Shown here: piece by piece, positions 49,051-61,202 of the stretch | How positions within the stretch are numbered: the stretch's first letter is position 1 | Layout of the letters: every line of letters starts with the position of its first letter | The notes under the pieces: generated by a model | Seen by the model: only the letters and a program-made list of their open reading frames with translations | What the model was told of the DNA's origin: nothing | Database searches by the model: none | Position numbers and translations under genes: made by a program | Source of the DNA: Colletotrichum lupini | Lineage: Eukaryota > Ascomycota > Sordariomycetes > Glomerellales > Glomerellaceae | Assembly (NCBI RefSeq): GCF_023278565.1 | Contig: NC_064679.1 | Coordinates: 1,178,001-1,242,000 of the forward strand | DNA: 64,000 nt | Direction of reading: 5' to 3'

Positions 49051-50229
49051 CTACTTCTTCTTGCGCCGACCACCGGTAGGCTTCCTCTTGGACGGCGACG
49101 GGTTGGCAGACTTCTTACCCCGCGAAACCTCACGTGCCGGTTCACGGGCGGCAGCCTCCTCCACGACAACGGCTTCCTTGCGACCTCTCCGCGTAGTCGG
49201 ACCGGATGACGGCGGACGCTGCGGCGGCTCGACGATCTGAGCACCGTTTCCGATGCCGTCGCTGGTGCTTTCCTCGCTGCTCGCCTCACTGCTTTCTTCG
49301 CTGCTACTCTCCTCGGGTGGCGGCCCGCGCGGAGCCCGGCCGCCTCGACCCGTCGGAGGCGCAACGGATGTTCGGCGCCCGTCGGTGGAGCCCGATACGT
49401 TGCGTCGAGCGGCACTGGCGGGACCTTCAGTCTGGAACTGGAATGGGTCAACGCCGTTTCGAGATTTTGGCAGAGACGAGGTCGAAGAAGCAGGCGACAT
49501 GTTATCCGATGGCAAACGCTGGCCTGGAGGCCCCTGGACGTAGGCATAGTTGAAGGGCGACGAGCCCCTCTCGCCCATGATTCGAGACGTCGGTCTCTGC
49601 GAAGCGGAAGTTGCCGATCTAGGGCGGGTGCGCGAAGCGTTGGGCGGCGGAAAGTATCCCATGGGCGGCATCGCACCACCGTCTTGGACATTGGCGAATG
49701 TTCCAGGCGACGGATGGCGGGGCAGATCGTCCTCCAGAGCCAACGTAGGCGACCTTCTGCGAGAGGAGGTTGGCTGGAATTGCGACAGCGGAATGGCGAA
49801 CCGCTGCTCCTTTTCGCGCCGCTGCTTACGCTCCTGCTTGCGTGCTTCCTTTTCAATGCGCTTCCTCCGTCGTTCTAGGGCGGCCATCTCTTCTTTGCTA
49901 AGGTTGACCTCGAGCTTGCCCCGTTCTTGTGCACGTCGGATACGGGCCAGAGCTCTGTGCGCGAGCGCCTCATCCCGCTCTCTCGGAGAAAGCTGATCCC
50001 AATCAATCTCTTCTTCCTCTTCTTCGTCGTCTTCCGAAGAGGACTCTTCCGAGTCCTCGCTGTCGTCTTCGCTGTCGTCCTCGTCATCGTCCGAATGCTG
50101 GTAATCGTATCCTCTACGCAATGCCGTCGTCCGGTCACCCACGTCTGTACCCGTAAAGCGGAGCGGGTCGCTTGCGAACCGCTTTCCTCGCGAAACCAAA
50201 CCAACGCCTTGTGTATCTGAATTGTCCAA
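49051..50229 (-). CDS. Acidic/basic low-complexity protein, 5' end unresolved
   Basis: A frame of at least 392 codons. An acidic block (SDDDEDDSEDD...SSSEDDEEEEEE) is followed by IDWDQLSPRERDEALAHRALARIRRAQERGK and a strongly basic coiled coil (EEMAALERRRKRIEKEARKQERKQRREKEQR). A Ser/Pro/Gly-rich disordered middle and a KKK C-terminus suggest a nuclear protein. No catalytic domain is seen. The start is a puzzle: the first codon in this frame usable as a start is a TTG at 50229, the first in-frame ATG lies past codon 110, and the frame stays open upstream to about 50565, overlapping the PRA1 coding region out of frame. The upstream part (FAPQWGRPSRRGRRK...GTRVVEELEETELDN) looks coding. A spliced 5' exon is likely. 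Confidence 0.7.
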   Translation of the reverse strand: MDNSDTQGVGLVSRGKRFASDPLRFTGTDVGDRTTALRRGYDYQHSDDDEDDSEDDSEDSEESSSEDDEEEEEEIDWDQLSPRERDEALAHRALARIRRAQERGKLEVNLSKEEMAALERRRKRIEKEARKQERKQRREKEQRFAIPLSQFQPTSSRRRSPTLALEDDLPRHPSPGTFANVQDGGAMPPMGYFPPPNASRTRPRSATSASQRPTSRIMGERGSSPFNYAYVQGPPGQRLPSDNMSPASSTSSLPKSRNGVDPFQFQTEGPASAARRNVSGSTDGRRTSVAPPTGRGGRAPRGPPPEESSSEESSEASSEESTSDGIGNGAQIVEPPQRPPSSGPTTRRGRKEAVVVEEAAAREPAREVSRGKKSANPSPSKRKPTGGRRKKK

Positions 50230-50366
50230 TTCCGTCTCCTCTAGCTCCTCGACAACTCTCGTCCCGTCCTCCCAGGACCCCTGTTGCGCAGCTCCCTGTT
50301 TCCTCCGCCCGCGCCTTGATGGTCTTCCCCACTGGGGCGCAAATTTGGGAGCTCGCGGCCGACCAT

Positions 50367-50897
50367 CTAGACCGCCTCCCCGGAAAAAGCCTCATCGATA
50401 GGCTTGTCCATAAAAGCAGCGTGGCCGAGGATGACCACGCCAGAAGCACCAACGAGCCAGAGCAGCGTCGCGAAAGGCGAGGCGTACAGGCCCAAGGGCA
50501 CAGAGATGACGAGAAGACCGGTCCACAGTTGGGATGTGGTGGCCTTAAAAGAGCCGATCTCGAGATCACGACCGTCGAGCTTGCCAATGAGGAACATGCC
50601 CGCAATGACAAAGATGATGTCGAAAAGCAACAGCCAGTTGGTTAGCAGAGCGTAGATGCTGAGCATCAAGAAGACGACGCTGTAGTTGCTGGAGAAGTAG
50701 GAGAGGTTGTAGTTCCATCGCGACTGGACCTCGCCAAAGTTGGCGGGCTTGGAGAGGCGCTTCATGTCGAAGAACTCGCCGACAGGACGCAGGTTGGCGA
50801 AGCGGCCGCTCAAACCGCCGGAACGCATGCTGTTGAAGCGCTCCTGCAGGCCGAGACGGTTCGTCAGGGCGTCGATGGGGATCTGGATGCGAGCCAT
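50367..50897 (-). CDS. Prenylated Rab acceptor, PRA1/YIP3 family
   Basis: Single exon, 176 aa, starting at the ATG at 50897 (MARIQIPIDALTNRLGLQERF). The PRA1 core follows: RLSKPANFGEVQSRWNYNLSYFSSNYSVVFLMLSIYALLTN, two long hydrophobic hairpins (about 80-115 and 130-160), then the conserved C-terminus FMDKPIDEAFSGEAV. The family sits in Golgi and ER membranes and handles prenylated Rab GTPases in vesicle traffic. The stop codon is TAG and the next bases are ATGG; the reading frame of the downstream gene already overlaps here. Confidence 0.93.
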   Translation of the reverse strand: MARIQIPIDALTNRLGLQERFNSMRSGGLSGRFANLRPVGEFFDMKRLSKPANFGEVQSRWNYNLSYFSSNYSVVFLMLSIYALLTNWLLLFDIIFVIAGMFLIGKLDGRDLEIGSFKATTSQLWTGLLVISVPLGLYASPFATLLWLVGASGVVILGHAAFMDKPIDEAFSGEAV

Positions 50898-53800
50898 GGT
50901 GTCGGTGTTGGATGTGGAAAATGCGATTGATGCGCGTCGGTAAGGTCGAAGGCGTCGGTAGAGGAGGGTAGATGAAGATGCAGAATGTCAGGGGGAGACT
51001 TTTGTACGGTTTGTTGATCGTCACACAGGAAAAGACCGTGTTCTATATGAGCGGGTGCAGGTTAGCGGGATGCATGCACAGGGTGGATGGTATTGGTATT
51101 GTAGGAAGAATGGTGGATTTGAAACATTTTGGGAGGTTCAGGCCATGTGTCTTTTCAGCTCCATTCCTCGTGGAATTAGCTTTCCTGACGCGCGGAACGG
51201 AACACGTACGCACCTTGGGGCGATGAGAGGTACCTAAGGGGCGGTAAAGGCTAAAGAAAGCTGCCTTGGGGGATGTTGGCAAGCGTGATGCTGCAGGCAG
51301 AATTTGGGTACCCAATGCGGTAGAAAGTTGGTGCTGACTAGGCAGAGGCTGAGCAAAGTCGATGAAGGCGTTTGGTGATGATGGTATTGTTGACGTTTGT
51401 CTCGTCGTGGTCGCGGTGGCTCGGTATTGAGGAACCGAAGGCGATCTTTTTTTCTCCCGTCAGCTTTTCTTTTTCCGTACTCGGTACCCAGGCAGGGAAA
51501 ATCTCGGTAGGTGCTGAGCAAGGCAGTGTGGGCTGGATCCGTAATCTCGTCAATTCAGTTCAGGGGTGGGGATTGGTGATTGGCACTAGAAACCGTAAAA
51601 CGGCACGATTTCCCACACGTTTGGTTGGCGTGGGAGAGGAGAAAGGGGGCCCCTGCCCGGTCGTCCGTGTTCCCCGTCTTGGATCTTGAATTTTCGGGTT
51701 CGTCTCGTGGGAGTTGGGTAATGAGAAGGGATGAATGGATATATTGTTGTAGAGGCTGAGGCTGAGGGAGATGCATGCTCGAGCAAACGCTTGAGGAATT
51801 CGCTACCTTGGGCCGAATGCCAGACGAACCATGATGCGGGAAGGGAAGGTACCGGTAGGTATGTGAATCATGTGATCAAGGCAGGGGAACGAAAGGGAAG
51901 GAAAGGCCAAAGGGCAGCTGTAAGAGATGGAAGGAGGCCTAACTCCCCAAGAGCTGGAAGAGGAAGGCGACGAGGGAAACATGGGATGAAAATGAGAAAG
52001 AACGTCGCTTACCTCTTGCCAACTTTGTTGTGAATTGACCAATTCCTTCCCTCGAAACTCCCAGTGTTTTCACAAGGAAACAACCCTTCCTCTGCTTCTT
52101 TCTCTTTCTTCCTGTTTGTCTTTCTTTCCTATCGTGACAATTCCCGTCGTTCGGTCGCGCAGGGGGCGAGCTGCGGGGCTCGCCCTCTCGTTGGTCGTTG
52201 GTCGACCTTTGTATTCCTTCCACGCTCGGAAAGAAACAAAAACACTCAAAGGCTGTAGTGATGCATCTCCCGCTGGTCCTCCATCCGACTTTGTCAGTCA
52301 GAAGAAGAGGAAACACAACAGGTAAATGACAAGACGATAGGGAAGAGAAAGGGAAGAATCCGACAAAGATCCGACCACCGAAGGGGATATGGGCAAGCTT
52401 AATGAAGGAAGCGGAGAGAGAGAGAGAGAGAGACAGCCAACTCAGCTACCAAAGAGCTCTGACCGCCCCTCCATTAACCAAGGAAGACTTTTCTTTCTCG
52501 TCATGGTGTATCTGACTTTTGGGCTGCAACTAACACCACTCCGTACACCGCACTCCGTACCCAAACCACCGCCTTGCTTTATGACACAACCGCCCGCTAC
52601 TACTACCCATTACTTCCCTGGTTTCTATTTCCCGTCGTTGACCCCCCCGCGAGTACGGACGCATCCGGACGGGGGAGCAAGACAGGCGAGAAAGCTTGAG
52701 AACCACATCCGAGGATAGCTCAGAGCCCATAGGTAGCTTCAAGCTGGGGCGACACACAATCCTCAATTGGGCTCCATGGGATAGGACAGCGCGGCAGCTG
52801 GATCATGGATGGGGACCCCTCTTGCATGCCTCTGGCAAGTCAGAGCCGGCCAAGTCGCATTCAAGGCTGTCAAGCCGGAGCGTGTTTCCACACCGCATGG
52901 TCGTCTGTCTCCAGACTCCGGTTTCTAGCAGCATCTTGTCTCTCTCCCGAGCACCCACGCATCTAGGTATGGACCCGTCTCCCCGCGAGCGAGACGGGAG
53001 TTTCTACTGAAAAGAATCTGGAGGCGGTGGGAGAAAGCAAAGGCTGGAAGCTCTGTTAGACTCCCCCTCCAAAACTAAAAGACAACCACCACTCGGTCGA
53101 CGATCGCCCCAAGGACCAATGACGGACTAGCGGTACCTAACGATGGCGACCCAAGCGGCAGACCCCCAAGGAAACCCCCAGATGGCAAGAATGACACTAA
53201 TGTGAAGAAGAAGCAGCCATCGCCCGCTAAATCGTGACGTGAGGCCAATGGGCTGGAATGAAAGAAGGGATGACGGCCGAGCCAAAGCAGACCTTTTTTT
53301 CTCTCTCTTTCTTGCTCGTGGCTCTCTCTCTTCACCTTTCCTTACCTTCCATCAATTCCAGCCCAACCGCGCCACGCCCTTCGATGCCTGCGGCTTTTGT
53401 TGGTGTCTCAAGGCAAGCTCAGATATTGCCAGGCCCACGGTTCGCTCGCCAATGCGCCATCACCCTCACGTCCATCCATACCTACCTTGCGACGATCAAC
53501 CTCCCGAGGCAGTTAGGAACATATTCCTGCGTAGGGTAGCGTGGGAAGCCGATAGATAGGCAAATGGCGTGCGCCAACGCAGTAATGCATTCATGCGGCA
53601 GCTCGAGGAAGAAGATCCGGGTCGGAGCTTCAAGCCTTGCAGCCCTCAGGTTGTATTCCGTGGCGCTGATTCTGGGAGTCCAAGGTAGAGTCACAGTTAC
53701 CTACCCAAACGGCACAGCTTGTGTGGGTAACCTCATGCTCGCTTAATGAGCTTGGGGCCTCTGGATTGAGAGCCTCGGGATGGAATCCAAGTAGTCGCAA

Positions 53801-55451
53801 TGCTCAAACGCTTTGTGGCATCGTGTATCCGTACGCTGCCGCGGTATCTGTGTTCGCCTGTTAGCTACCTTCCTTACCTACCTTATGCTCAACTGCTTGC
53901 TTCATCTTGTTCTGCCTAAGGTCCCGTCATTTCCTCCGATATTATTTTGGGTACGTACTCTGAGCAGCTTGCTAGGGTAATCACCACAAGCGCTTCACCA
54001 ACTTGGAAGCTGCGAGCTACCTCGCCTTAGGTAATCCTGGAATGGAAGGGAATGAGACACCTCTGGAAGAATCTGGAGCCCGAGACAATACGTATCATCT
54101 AACAGCACCTCAATCTTTCCTTCTTAGAATGCAAAAGAGTCCAATCGCAACATCTCTTCGTCACAAAAAATCCCGCGGCAAAGCATCCAATATTCCCATC
54201 TCTAGCTGAGGTATCCGTACAGAGTACACTACCTTACCCACTAGGTAGTAGGTACACAGTCAGACAGTACTTGCTTCTTCCCTTACCGTCTCTCCCGCCC
54301 GCCGTCAGACTGTCTTGTCTCGCCGTGCCGCCGCCGGAGTCTCAATGACAGTTACAAACTTGGAACCCCAACTCTTTCGGCGTCCACATGATGATCAAAA
54401 CATGAACAAATCGTTTGCTTCGAAGGGTCAGGTTCCTCGCTCGCCCGCTCGCTCAACCGTCATCACATTCGCTCGTCACCAACAACATGAGCTGGGGGGT
54501 ATATAATTAATCCCGAGATGCAACTGGACCGTCGAACCGTGAGGCGGTCTCCACCCCATCCCCACAAACTGTTGGAGCCCGCACCTCCCAGGCTCCCATG
54601 CTCGGTGATCATCACGAAATCTCGTCGAGCCCACTCGGGCCTGAGGCCAGGTCCTTGACTCAGGGTCTCGCATCATCTACCATCCATGATTCAACTTCAA
54701 CGCGGCGCAAGGTGAAGAAGCTCAGAAATGTAAGCAAATTGTGGCAGGTTAAGAGCTGATGATAGCTGTCAGCAGGAAACCCCGTTGAGATATTTATTCG
54801 GCTTGAGCTCATCGTATCGTCCGCAGGATCCGTCAATCACTCGCAGCATCGGGGCCCATCCCATTCGGACGGATACACTTCTCCCCTGCAGACGCCTACC
54901 TCACCTCTTCCTTCGTACGAAAATATACGTGGACCTCTGAGGTGGAGGTGGTTGCTGCTGCCACCTACACAGTACTGCGTAAAGCGTGTACTGCTGACAA
55001 TACCTTACCTTCTTCACCTTCCCCTGACCTTGCACTTTGTTCGCACCAACGATCCTTTTCATGAAAGTTCCTTTCCAGCATCCGAACCAGAGCGCTACCA
55101 ACGTCATCTCCCGCTGCCGCTCATCAAGTCGTTGCACCAATGCAGCCCTCTCGAACTCAGATTCCCAGACTCCTCCTATCCGCGGACAGTGAATGAATGC
55201 TCGAGGCTCAATGGAAGGCTCAAGCACTCGTCAATCTCGCCTCGTCTCATATGCTTCAAACAGACCCGTCTGTCGTCGTTGTTCATGTCGTCTATCGGAA
55301 TGATGGACACGCACGTCCTTGATCCTGGTCGCCTCTTACACCCTCTAGGCTCTGCCCCTCCGATCCCAATCCTTTTTTTGAATTCGGATAATAAGTGACG
55401 GGGCAACTATTATTTATTACCATTTATCAAATCTATTCTCATCCCGGGGCA

Positions 55452-55478
55452 GCACACACACACACACACACGCACACA
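55452..55478 (+). repeat. (CA)n microsatellite
   Basis: A nearly perfect CA run in intergenic DNA, followed by further CA/CT-rich sequence. Confidence 0.85.
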
Positions 55479-55657
55479 CTCACACTCTCTCATACTCACA
55501 TGTACACACACTCCTAGCGCCTCTATCATACTCCTTACCCTGCCTTAGCATAGGGACGCATACCTCACCTTTACGGCTATAGTCCAGCAGCGAGACGAGA
55601 CAGATGCAGGCTCGCCCGCTCATCCAACGCACGCTACATGCCGTGATTGCTCTTGCT

Positions 55658-55689
55658 ACTGCTGCTGCTGCTGCTGCAGCCGCCGCCGC
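55658..55689 (+). repeat. CTG/CCG triplet run
   Basis: Seven consecutive CTG-type triplets passing into CAG-CCG-CCG. A frame through it would encode an alanine run, but no gene is supported. Confidence 0.8.
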
Positions 55690-57265
55690 AGTTCCATCAC
55701 ATCTCATCCCTCACTCCCGCCAAGTCACTTGGTGTGGGAGGCTAGGAGCCACACCCAGACATCCTGACACCCCCCTTTACCACCCCCTCCCTCTCCCCCA
55801 AGGCGCCCCGAAGGAATCCAAGAATTCAAGGACAAGTCTCAAGAGACACTCCCCCCCTCCTGCTCGAGAACGAAATGGGCGAACCGTTCTTCCCGGGGAT
55901 TGGGCAAACAGCGTTTTAAACCCCGCCACTCTCACCAGATGCGTTGCTACGAACAGGATACGTACCGTGACCTTTTGTAGCAGTTGTGTCGCTGTCGCAT
56001 GAGCTGCTGTTGCTGTCCTGGTTGCTGTTGGCCGTTGTAACTTGTTCAAGTTGTTCCTACGGGTACTGCTGTTGATGTTGCTGCTACATGATGCCCCCTA
56101 CCTTACCTTACGGATACCTTGGCTTGACTACCCGTATTACCCTGCTCTTACGGATCACCCAGAGCAGATATGGTACCTTTTCTCAACGCACCTTTAAAGC
56201 AATCTTGCAGTAGCAGTCGCAGTAGCATTTGCAGTCACAGTCACCCCCCAATAAGCGAAAGTACTTTTAGCTGTGCCGTACGAACGGCCGCCGTACCTGA
56301 ACCAACCTGGGACCTTGCTCAACCTACCTAGTCTCTTTGGTCCCTTGGAATTGGCCCGATTGATCCTCATGCTCCTGCTGCTACAGCTGTTGTTGCTGTT
56401 GCTGTTGCTGCTGCCACTCCTGCTTTGCTTTGCCTCTCTTGCTCATTTTTTTCTCTCATTTTCCTTTTGACCATTGTAGGTAGGTACTAAGTTGGTTCGT
56501 TCTTCCCCTTGGGTTGGTTGGTTCGCCCGGGTTTCGAGCTGGTTGGTTTGCTGTGGTGTGTTGTGTTGCGGCTTGCCCTGGGAGGGAGGTAGGAGGGGAG
56601 GGGAGGAGAGGAGAGGAGAGGAGAAAAGCAATATTCATCTCCTGGTCCCCAAAGGAAGGAACGAACAAACAACCGAGCATTAAAGACCTTCCGTCCTGTT
56701 CGCAAACTCACTATTTTCATCCTTTCCCGTCGGGGGTTTGGAGGCCCAGTATGAAATGATCCCTACGTCCAACTTCTTCCCTCCTTCACCATCATCACCA
56801 ACTACAACGGCACGCCAAAACCAAATCCAACCCATCCCAGCCTTCCCGTCCGTTCGTCTGTCTGCCTTTCCCATGACGGCTCCGTGATCCGTCTGAGTCT
56901 CACCTGACACGGACGACGATTGCTCTTTCTCTCTATCGCCGTACCAAATTGCCCGTATCTCATCTTTCTTTCGCCGCGCACCCGCGGCCTGTTATGTCTC
57001 TAGCCAAGCCCGAAGGTTTGTTCTCACTCCCTATTTCTGCGTTCCCTGGGTTCAATTGATTGCTCTTGATTTTTCCTTCTTTTTGTTTGCATTATCTCGA
57101 TTGCCGACGTCTGGATCGACTGTAGGCCTGCTACGAAACACGGGAAATTGGCCATACGAGGCGCGGCAGGATGAGAGAGGAGAGGACAGATTCGCCATGC
57201 CAGGATTACGGAGAGAGCAAGAGACACAACGCTGATTTATATCCCCGGGCAAAGAAACCACGTTC

Positions 57266-58345
57266 ATGATGGCCCCTCCAACAGCCGCAAAAAGACCGCA
57301 CGCCGCCGTGAGCAAAGGTAGCGCAAACATGTCTACCATCGAACCATGGTAAGTCTCAATTTGATGACAACAGCACAGCACCTCTGCCGCTCTTTTTTTC
57401 TCCCCGTTTACATCCATTGAGAGAGCATCCAAGAGAGCTCCCTCCATCTTCTCACCCGACAATTGAAGACATGCCGCGAGTTTTCTTTTACAGCTCTTTT
57501 CTCAATGCTGACCCTTTCTCGCGACTCAACCATAAAGGGCCGAGCTACCGTATCCCAACTTTGACTGCTCAAAGTACAATTACATATTGACCGACGACGG
57601 CGGGTTCTGGCAATTGCAACAACAGCATTCGCCCTCAGAAGAGCTCCCCAACGTTGTACCGCGCATCGCGACGAGCAAATCGCCCATACAAAAAGTCCAA
57701 GATATCGAATGGACCTGTCTATCGGCAGCATGTCCTTCGAAGCCATTCAAACGGAAAGTCGACCTCGACAAGCATTACAAACAGGCTCATGTCGATAGCC
57801 AAACCACGGCGCCTTCGCCCGCGCTCTCCCTAAAAGATATCACGCCCGCGACAAGCACCAGTAATCCAAGTCCCAAAATCACAACCAAGAAACCGCCAGC
57901 TGGCACCAGCAAGGCTAAGGGCAAAGCTGCGGGCGCAGGAGCGGCGGGGGCGACAGGGACGGCGACGGCGACGGCGACAGCGGCGCAAGGGAACAGGAAT
58001 AACAGCATAAACGGCGCGGGCAACAACAGCATCAGCAACAAGGACGGCACCGCCGGGGTCTTCCTCTGCGACTATCCGGCATGCAACCGCAAGAACGAAC
58101 CGTTCAACCGCAAGGACCGGTTGCGCATCCACCTTACCGACGTCCACAAGGAGGACGTGAGCGCAAAGACGTTTGAGATGACGGTCGCGTGGCTGCAGGA
58201 GCGCAAGATCTATCCCAAGTGGTGGCGGTGTTCCAAATGCCTCGACAGGGTCAAGATCGAGGAGAGCGGGTGGTCATGTCCGCGGGACGGGTCCAAGGTG
58301 GAAGACATACGGCGCGAATTTCGTGAGAAGCAGCATAACATGTGA
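57266..58345 (+). CDS. C2H2 zinc-finger protein
   Basis: Two exons: 57266-57348 and 57538-58345, giving 296 aa. The donor is GTAAGT after CCATG and the acceptor ATAAAG, with a GCTGAC branch site; the join gives EPW-AELPYPNFDCSKYNYI. Another ATG in frame at 57329 (MSTIEPW) is a plausible start, and an ATG at 56994 could belong to a further upstream exon. Finger 1 is CLSAACP...DLDKHYKQAH (C88, C93, H107, H112). Finger 2 is CDYPACN...RLRIHLTDVH. A final WWRCSKCLDRV...GWSCPRDG holds three cysteines that may form a ribbon. Between the fingers lies an Ala/Gly/Thr/Asn-rich linker. It is likely a nuclear DNA-binding protein; no target is known. Confidence 0.85.
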
Positions 58346-59755
58346 AAGACGCATCGCGGCGTCAGCATCGTCCTTTGTGTCTCACCGGATCGTTCATCGC
58401 ATCCCACCCCCATCATCGCCATTTGCATCGCGTCGCCACACCAAGGGGGATCACAGGTTATTAAAATCGGAGTTCTTTTTTTCATCGCATTAAAAAGTTA
58501 TCTTCCGGGGATGGAGGAACTGGCGTTTCTTTTTACATGTTCCAAGGCCCGGTTTGGGCCTGGTCCTATTCTATTCGATTAAGAGTGGACGGGAAGTACT
58601 AAGATTGGGTTACGGTATTCTGGGAATCGCGGGAGTCTCTTCATTTCTTCGAGTTCATTTTCAGCCCTCCTGGCATTATTGCCTCTACTGGGCTTGTTGT
58701 CAGTAACTTGATTCCCCATCCATCTTCTAGGACAGATTTTGCTCCGTCTGGGTAGATAACTCTGGTGGCCTTTCTCCCTTTTCTTCATGCCATCCATGCT
58801 GGCACTCTATTAGGAATGATGACACGATTGGGGGTTTTTTTTTCTTTCTGCCCGCCTTCTTCCTGGGATAGGTACTGAACCCAATGATGAGAAAACCTAG
58901 ATGTTGTCAGATGGGAAGGGACCACCATTGTCGATCATTGACCCGGGCAGAATTCCACTTTGTTCGTAGGGTAGGCGAAAGGCAGTACACCGGATGATTT
59001 TTCCAACATTTCTTTTCTTTCTTTCCCTCTTTCGAAAAAAGTTTCCGACGAGACGGGACCCCGCTGTTCATCTCGTCTCGTCTCATCATTCCATCCATCC
59101 CTTCGGCATCGCCTCGTTTTCGCAGAGTTACTCGTTCACCTCTACGGAATATCCAGCGGGAGCCCACCTAGCTGCACTTAAGTTCTTGAACACCCCCCGT
59201 TCGGCGCCGATCGCAAGCTGGTCAACGCTCCCGATCAAACCCCCCCGGGATCCCGTGCATCGTATCCGTAGGAAACTCCACCCTTGAACCTACGGAGTAG
59301 AAAGCTTTTTTTGTCAAGAGATATATGCGCGCTGAAAGTTTCCCGGAGAAGACCGCTCGTCTTAATCCCACACGTGTGACGAAAACTCTACTTGTTCTCT
59401 CTCTCTCTCTCTCTCTCGAGCGAGCTGTCATTGCCGAATAGATTGCAGTAGAACGATGAAGCCGACCGGAAGGAAGGGAGGGAGGGCATGAAAACGGCCT
59501 GCAGGATTGGGGGCCGAGGGGTGTGTGGTGGCCTGATGTTTGAAAGGTACCTTACTTGTGTGTATGAAGTAGGGGCGCCCCGGTTATGTGTGAGCGTGTG
59601 AGTGGTGCTGCAGCTACATACAGCCTCCGAAATCTGGGTTGAATCCAAGCTGCGTCTCTCGGGGGTTTTTTTTGGTCCCCATCTTGATGCGTATGCTTGC
59701 TTGGCTTCTCCATGATTGGAGAGGAAATACAGGAGAGAGTGAGATATGATGCAGC

Positions 59756-59786
<31 letters not shown>

Positions 59787-61202
59787 AGTTTGGAAAAAGA
59801 GAAAGATGGGGGGGGGGGTGCGCCCTGCTTCTGAGGCCTTTTGAAGTGCGTCCCTTTACATTGTATCCTATCACCCTACTACGGATATGTGAGGTTTTTT
59901 TCCCCAATGCGCCTATTTTCCCACCCGTGATCAGGATTCCGAATTTTCCCCATCGTCCTGCGGTTTTGCTTTCCTTTCAACTTTCCCAGTTGGTTTCAAC
60001 TTGGAAAGCGTTTGGAACTCGATTATGTGAGTGCAAGAAGGGAGGGGGGGGGGGGGGGTTGCCTTTGTGGACTTCCTCCTCTTTTTTCCGTGTGTTCCTG
60101 CTTCTCTGCTGTTCGGTGGTTTGGTCCCCCCGGTGCTGGTGCTGCTGGCACGAAAATCTCATTGTTGGTCGTCCGCGAGATTCAACTTTACTCCGTGCTC
60201 CGTACACCGCGCATTTCGAGGTGTCCGCCCCGGGTTGAGTGGACTCGAACCCTTCCCCGGGACGCCGATCGAGTCGGATCCCCCCTCTTACTAATCGAAA
60301 GGGCCCCCTTTCAAGTCATTCGTGTGTGACGATCCCGTAGCGCGACTTACACTACGGAGTAGAAGAAATAACAGGACTTGAAAGTTTTGGGATTGGACAT
60401 GCAGAAGGGGAGGAAAAACTTGGGGATAATTCCGTGTACACGTAGGCAATTGAGACAGTGAGATCTGCTCTGCAGGATCGACAGGTTTGTGGGGGAGCCA
60501 GATACGGGTGTTCGTGTTCAGAAAGGCTGTATAACATACAACCCGGGGACGATCCTGTTGATCTCATCCGTCTTTGAACACGGAAGACGGACGCAGGAAA
60601 GGAAATAAAACATGGCGTTCGGCAAAGTGTACAACTATGGAACTGAGACGCAGTCAGCTTAGAGAAGGACGGTTAGTTGTGAGCTGCTCATATAGTGATT
60701 CCTTGCAGAGCCCATAGAATTATCAGGTGTGTAGAGTCCATTGGCATACGTCTGGCGAGGAATACACTTTGTGACCATTCATGTTAAGTAGGCCTAGGAT
60801 TCTATACATGCAAAAGAAGCAAAGTATGTACATTCGATTCCAGATCAAAGTCCCTTGGAGTAGACGTCGGGGAGTCAAGCGACCTGAAAACTCAATTGCC
60901 TTCAATGAAGAGCGGCGTCAACGAAACCGAGTTCGTCTGACAACCAAAAGGCCGAAATCCTCGGTATCCCAGAACCACCACGTAGGGGATACCTCTCTCC
61001 CGTCCCTGTGTCCGTGTTCCAGACGAAAAATGTGCATTTTTCTCAAGCAACCCTCCTGAAAAACGCCATGCCTGATATTTAAGAAATCCCTTGAACCCTC
61101 CCTATGCAGCCATAAATGCCCTTCTAACATCCTTGTATCATGAGAATCGTGTCCATCGTTTTGTCCCGCACCAAAGGCGGCCGGCGGAGGGCTTTCTTCT
61201 TC
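58346..61202. other. Intergenic, no supported gene
   Basis: About 2.9 kb with many homopolymer and dinucleotide runs: T27 at 59756-59782, G15 at 60044-60058, (CT)n at 59396-59419, and TACGGAGTA at 59291-59299 and 60353-60361. No frame has motif or splice support. Confidence 0.5.
59756..59782 (+). repeat. Poly-T tract, 27 bases
   Basis: An uninterrupted T run. It could be the reverse of a poly-A tail of a retroposed transcript, but no adjacent gene fragment or target-site repeat is recognised. Confidence 0.9.

Larger units (their letters stand above)
50898..57265. other. 6.4-kb interval without a supported gene
   Basis: I read both strands and found no frame with motif, start and splice support. 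Contents are: (AG)n at 52416-52433; ACTCCGTA motifs at 52538-52545 and 52552-52559; many ACCTTACC/TAGGTA words between 53860 and 56480; a CA run at 55452-55478; CTG-type triplets at 55658-55679 and 56375-56412; and a GGAGA run near 56590-56625. Pyrimidine-rich DNA at 56760-56900 may be the distal promoter or leader of the zinc-finger gene. Confidence 0.5.

Noticed and set aside
60236..60262. GGGTTCGAGTCC on the minus strand, like a tRNA T-loop (B box)
   Set aside because: The flanking 5-base arms do not pair, and no D-arm or acceptor stem is found.
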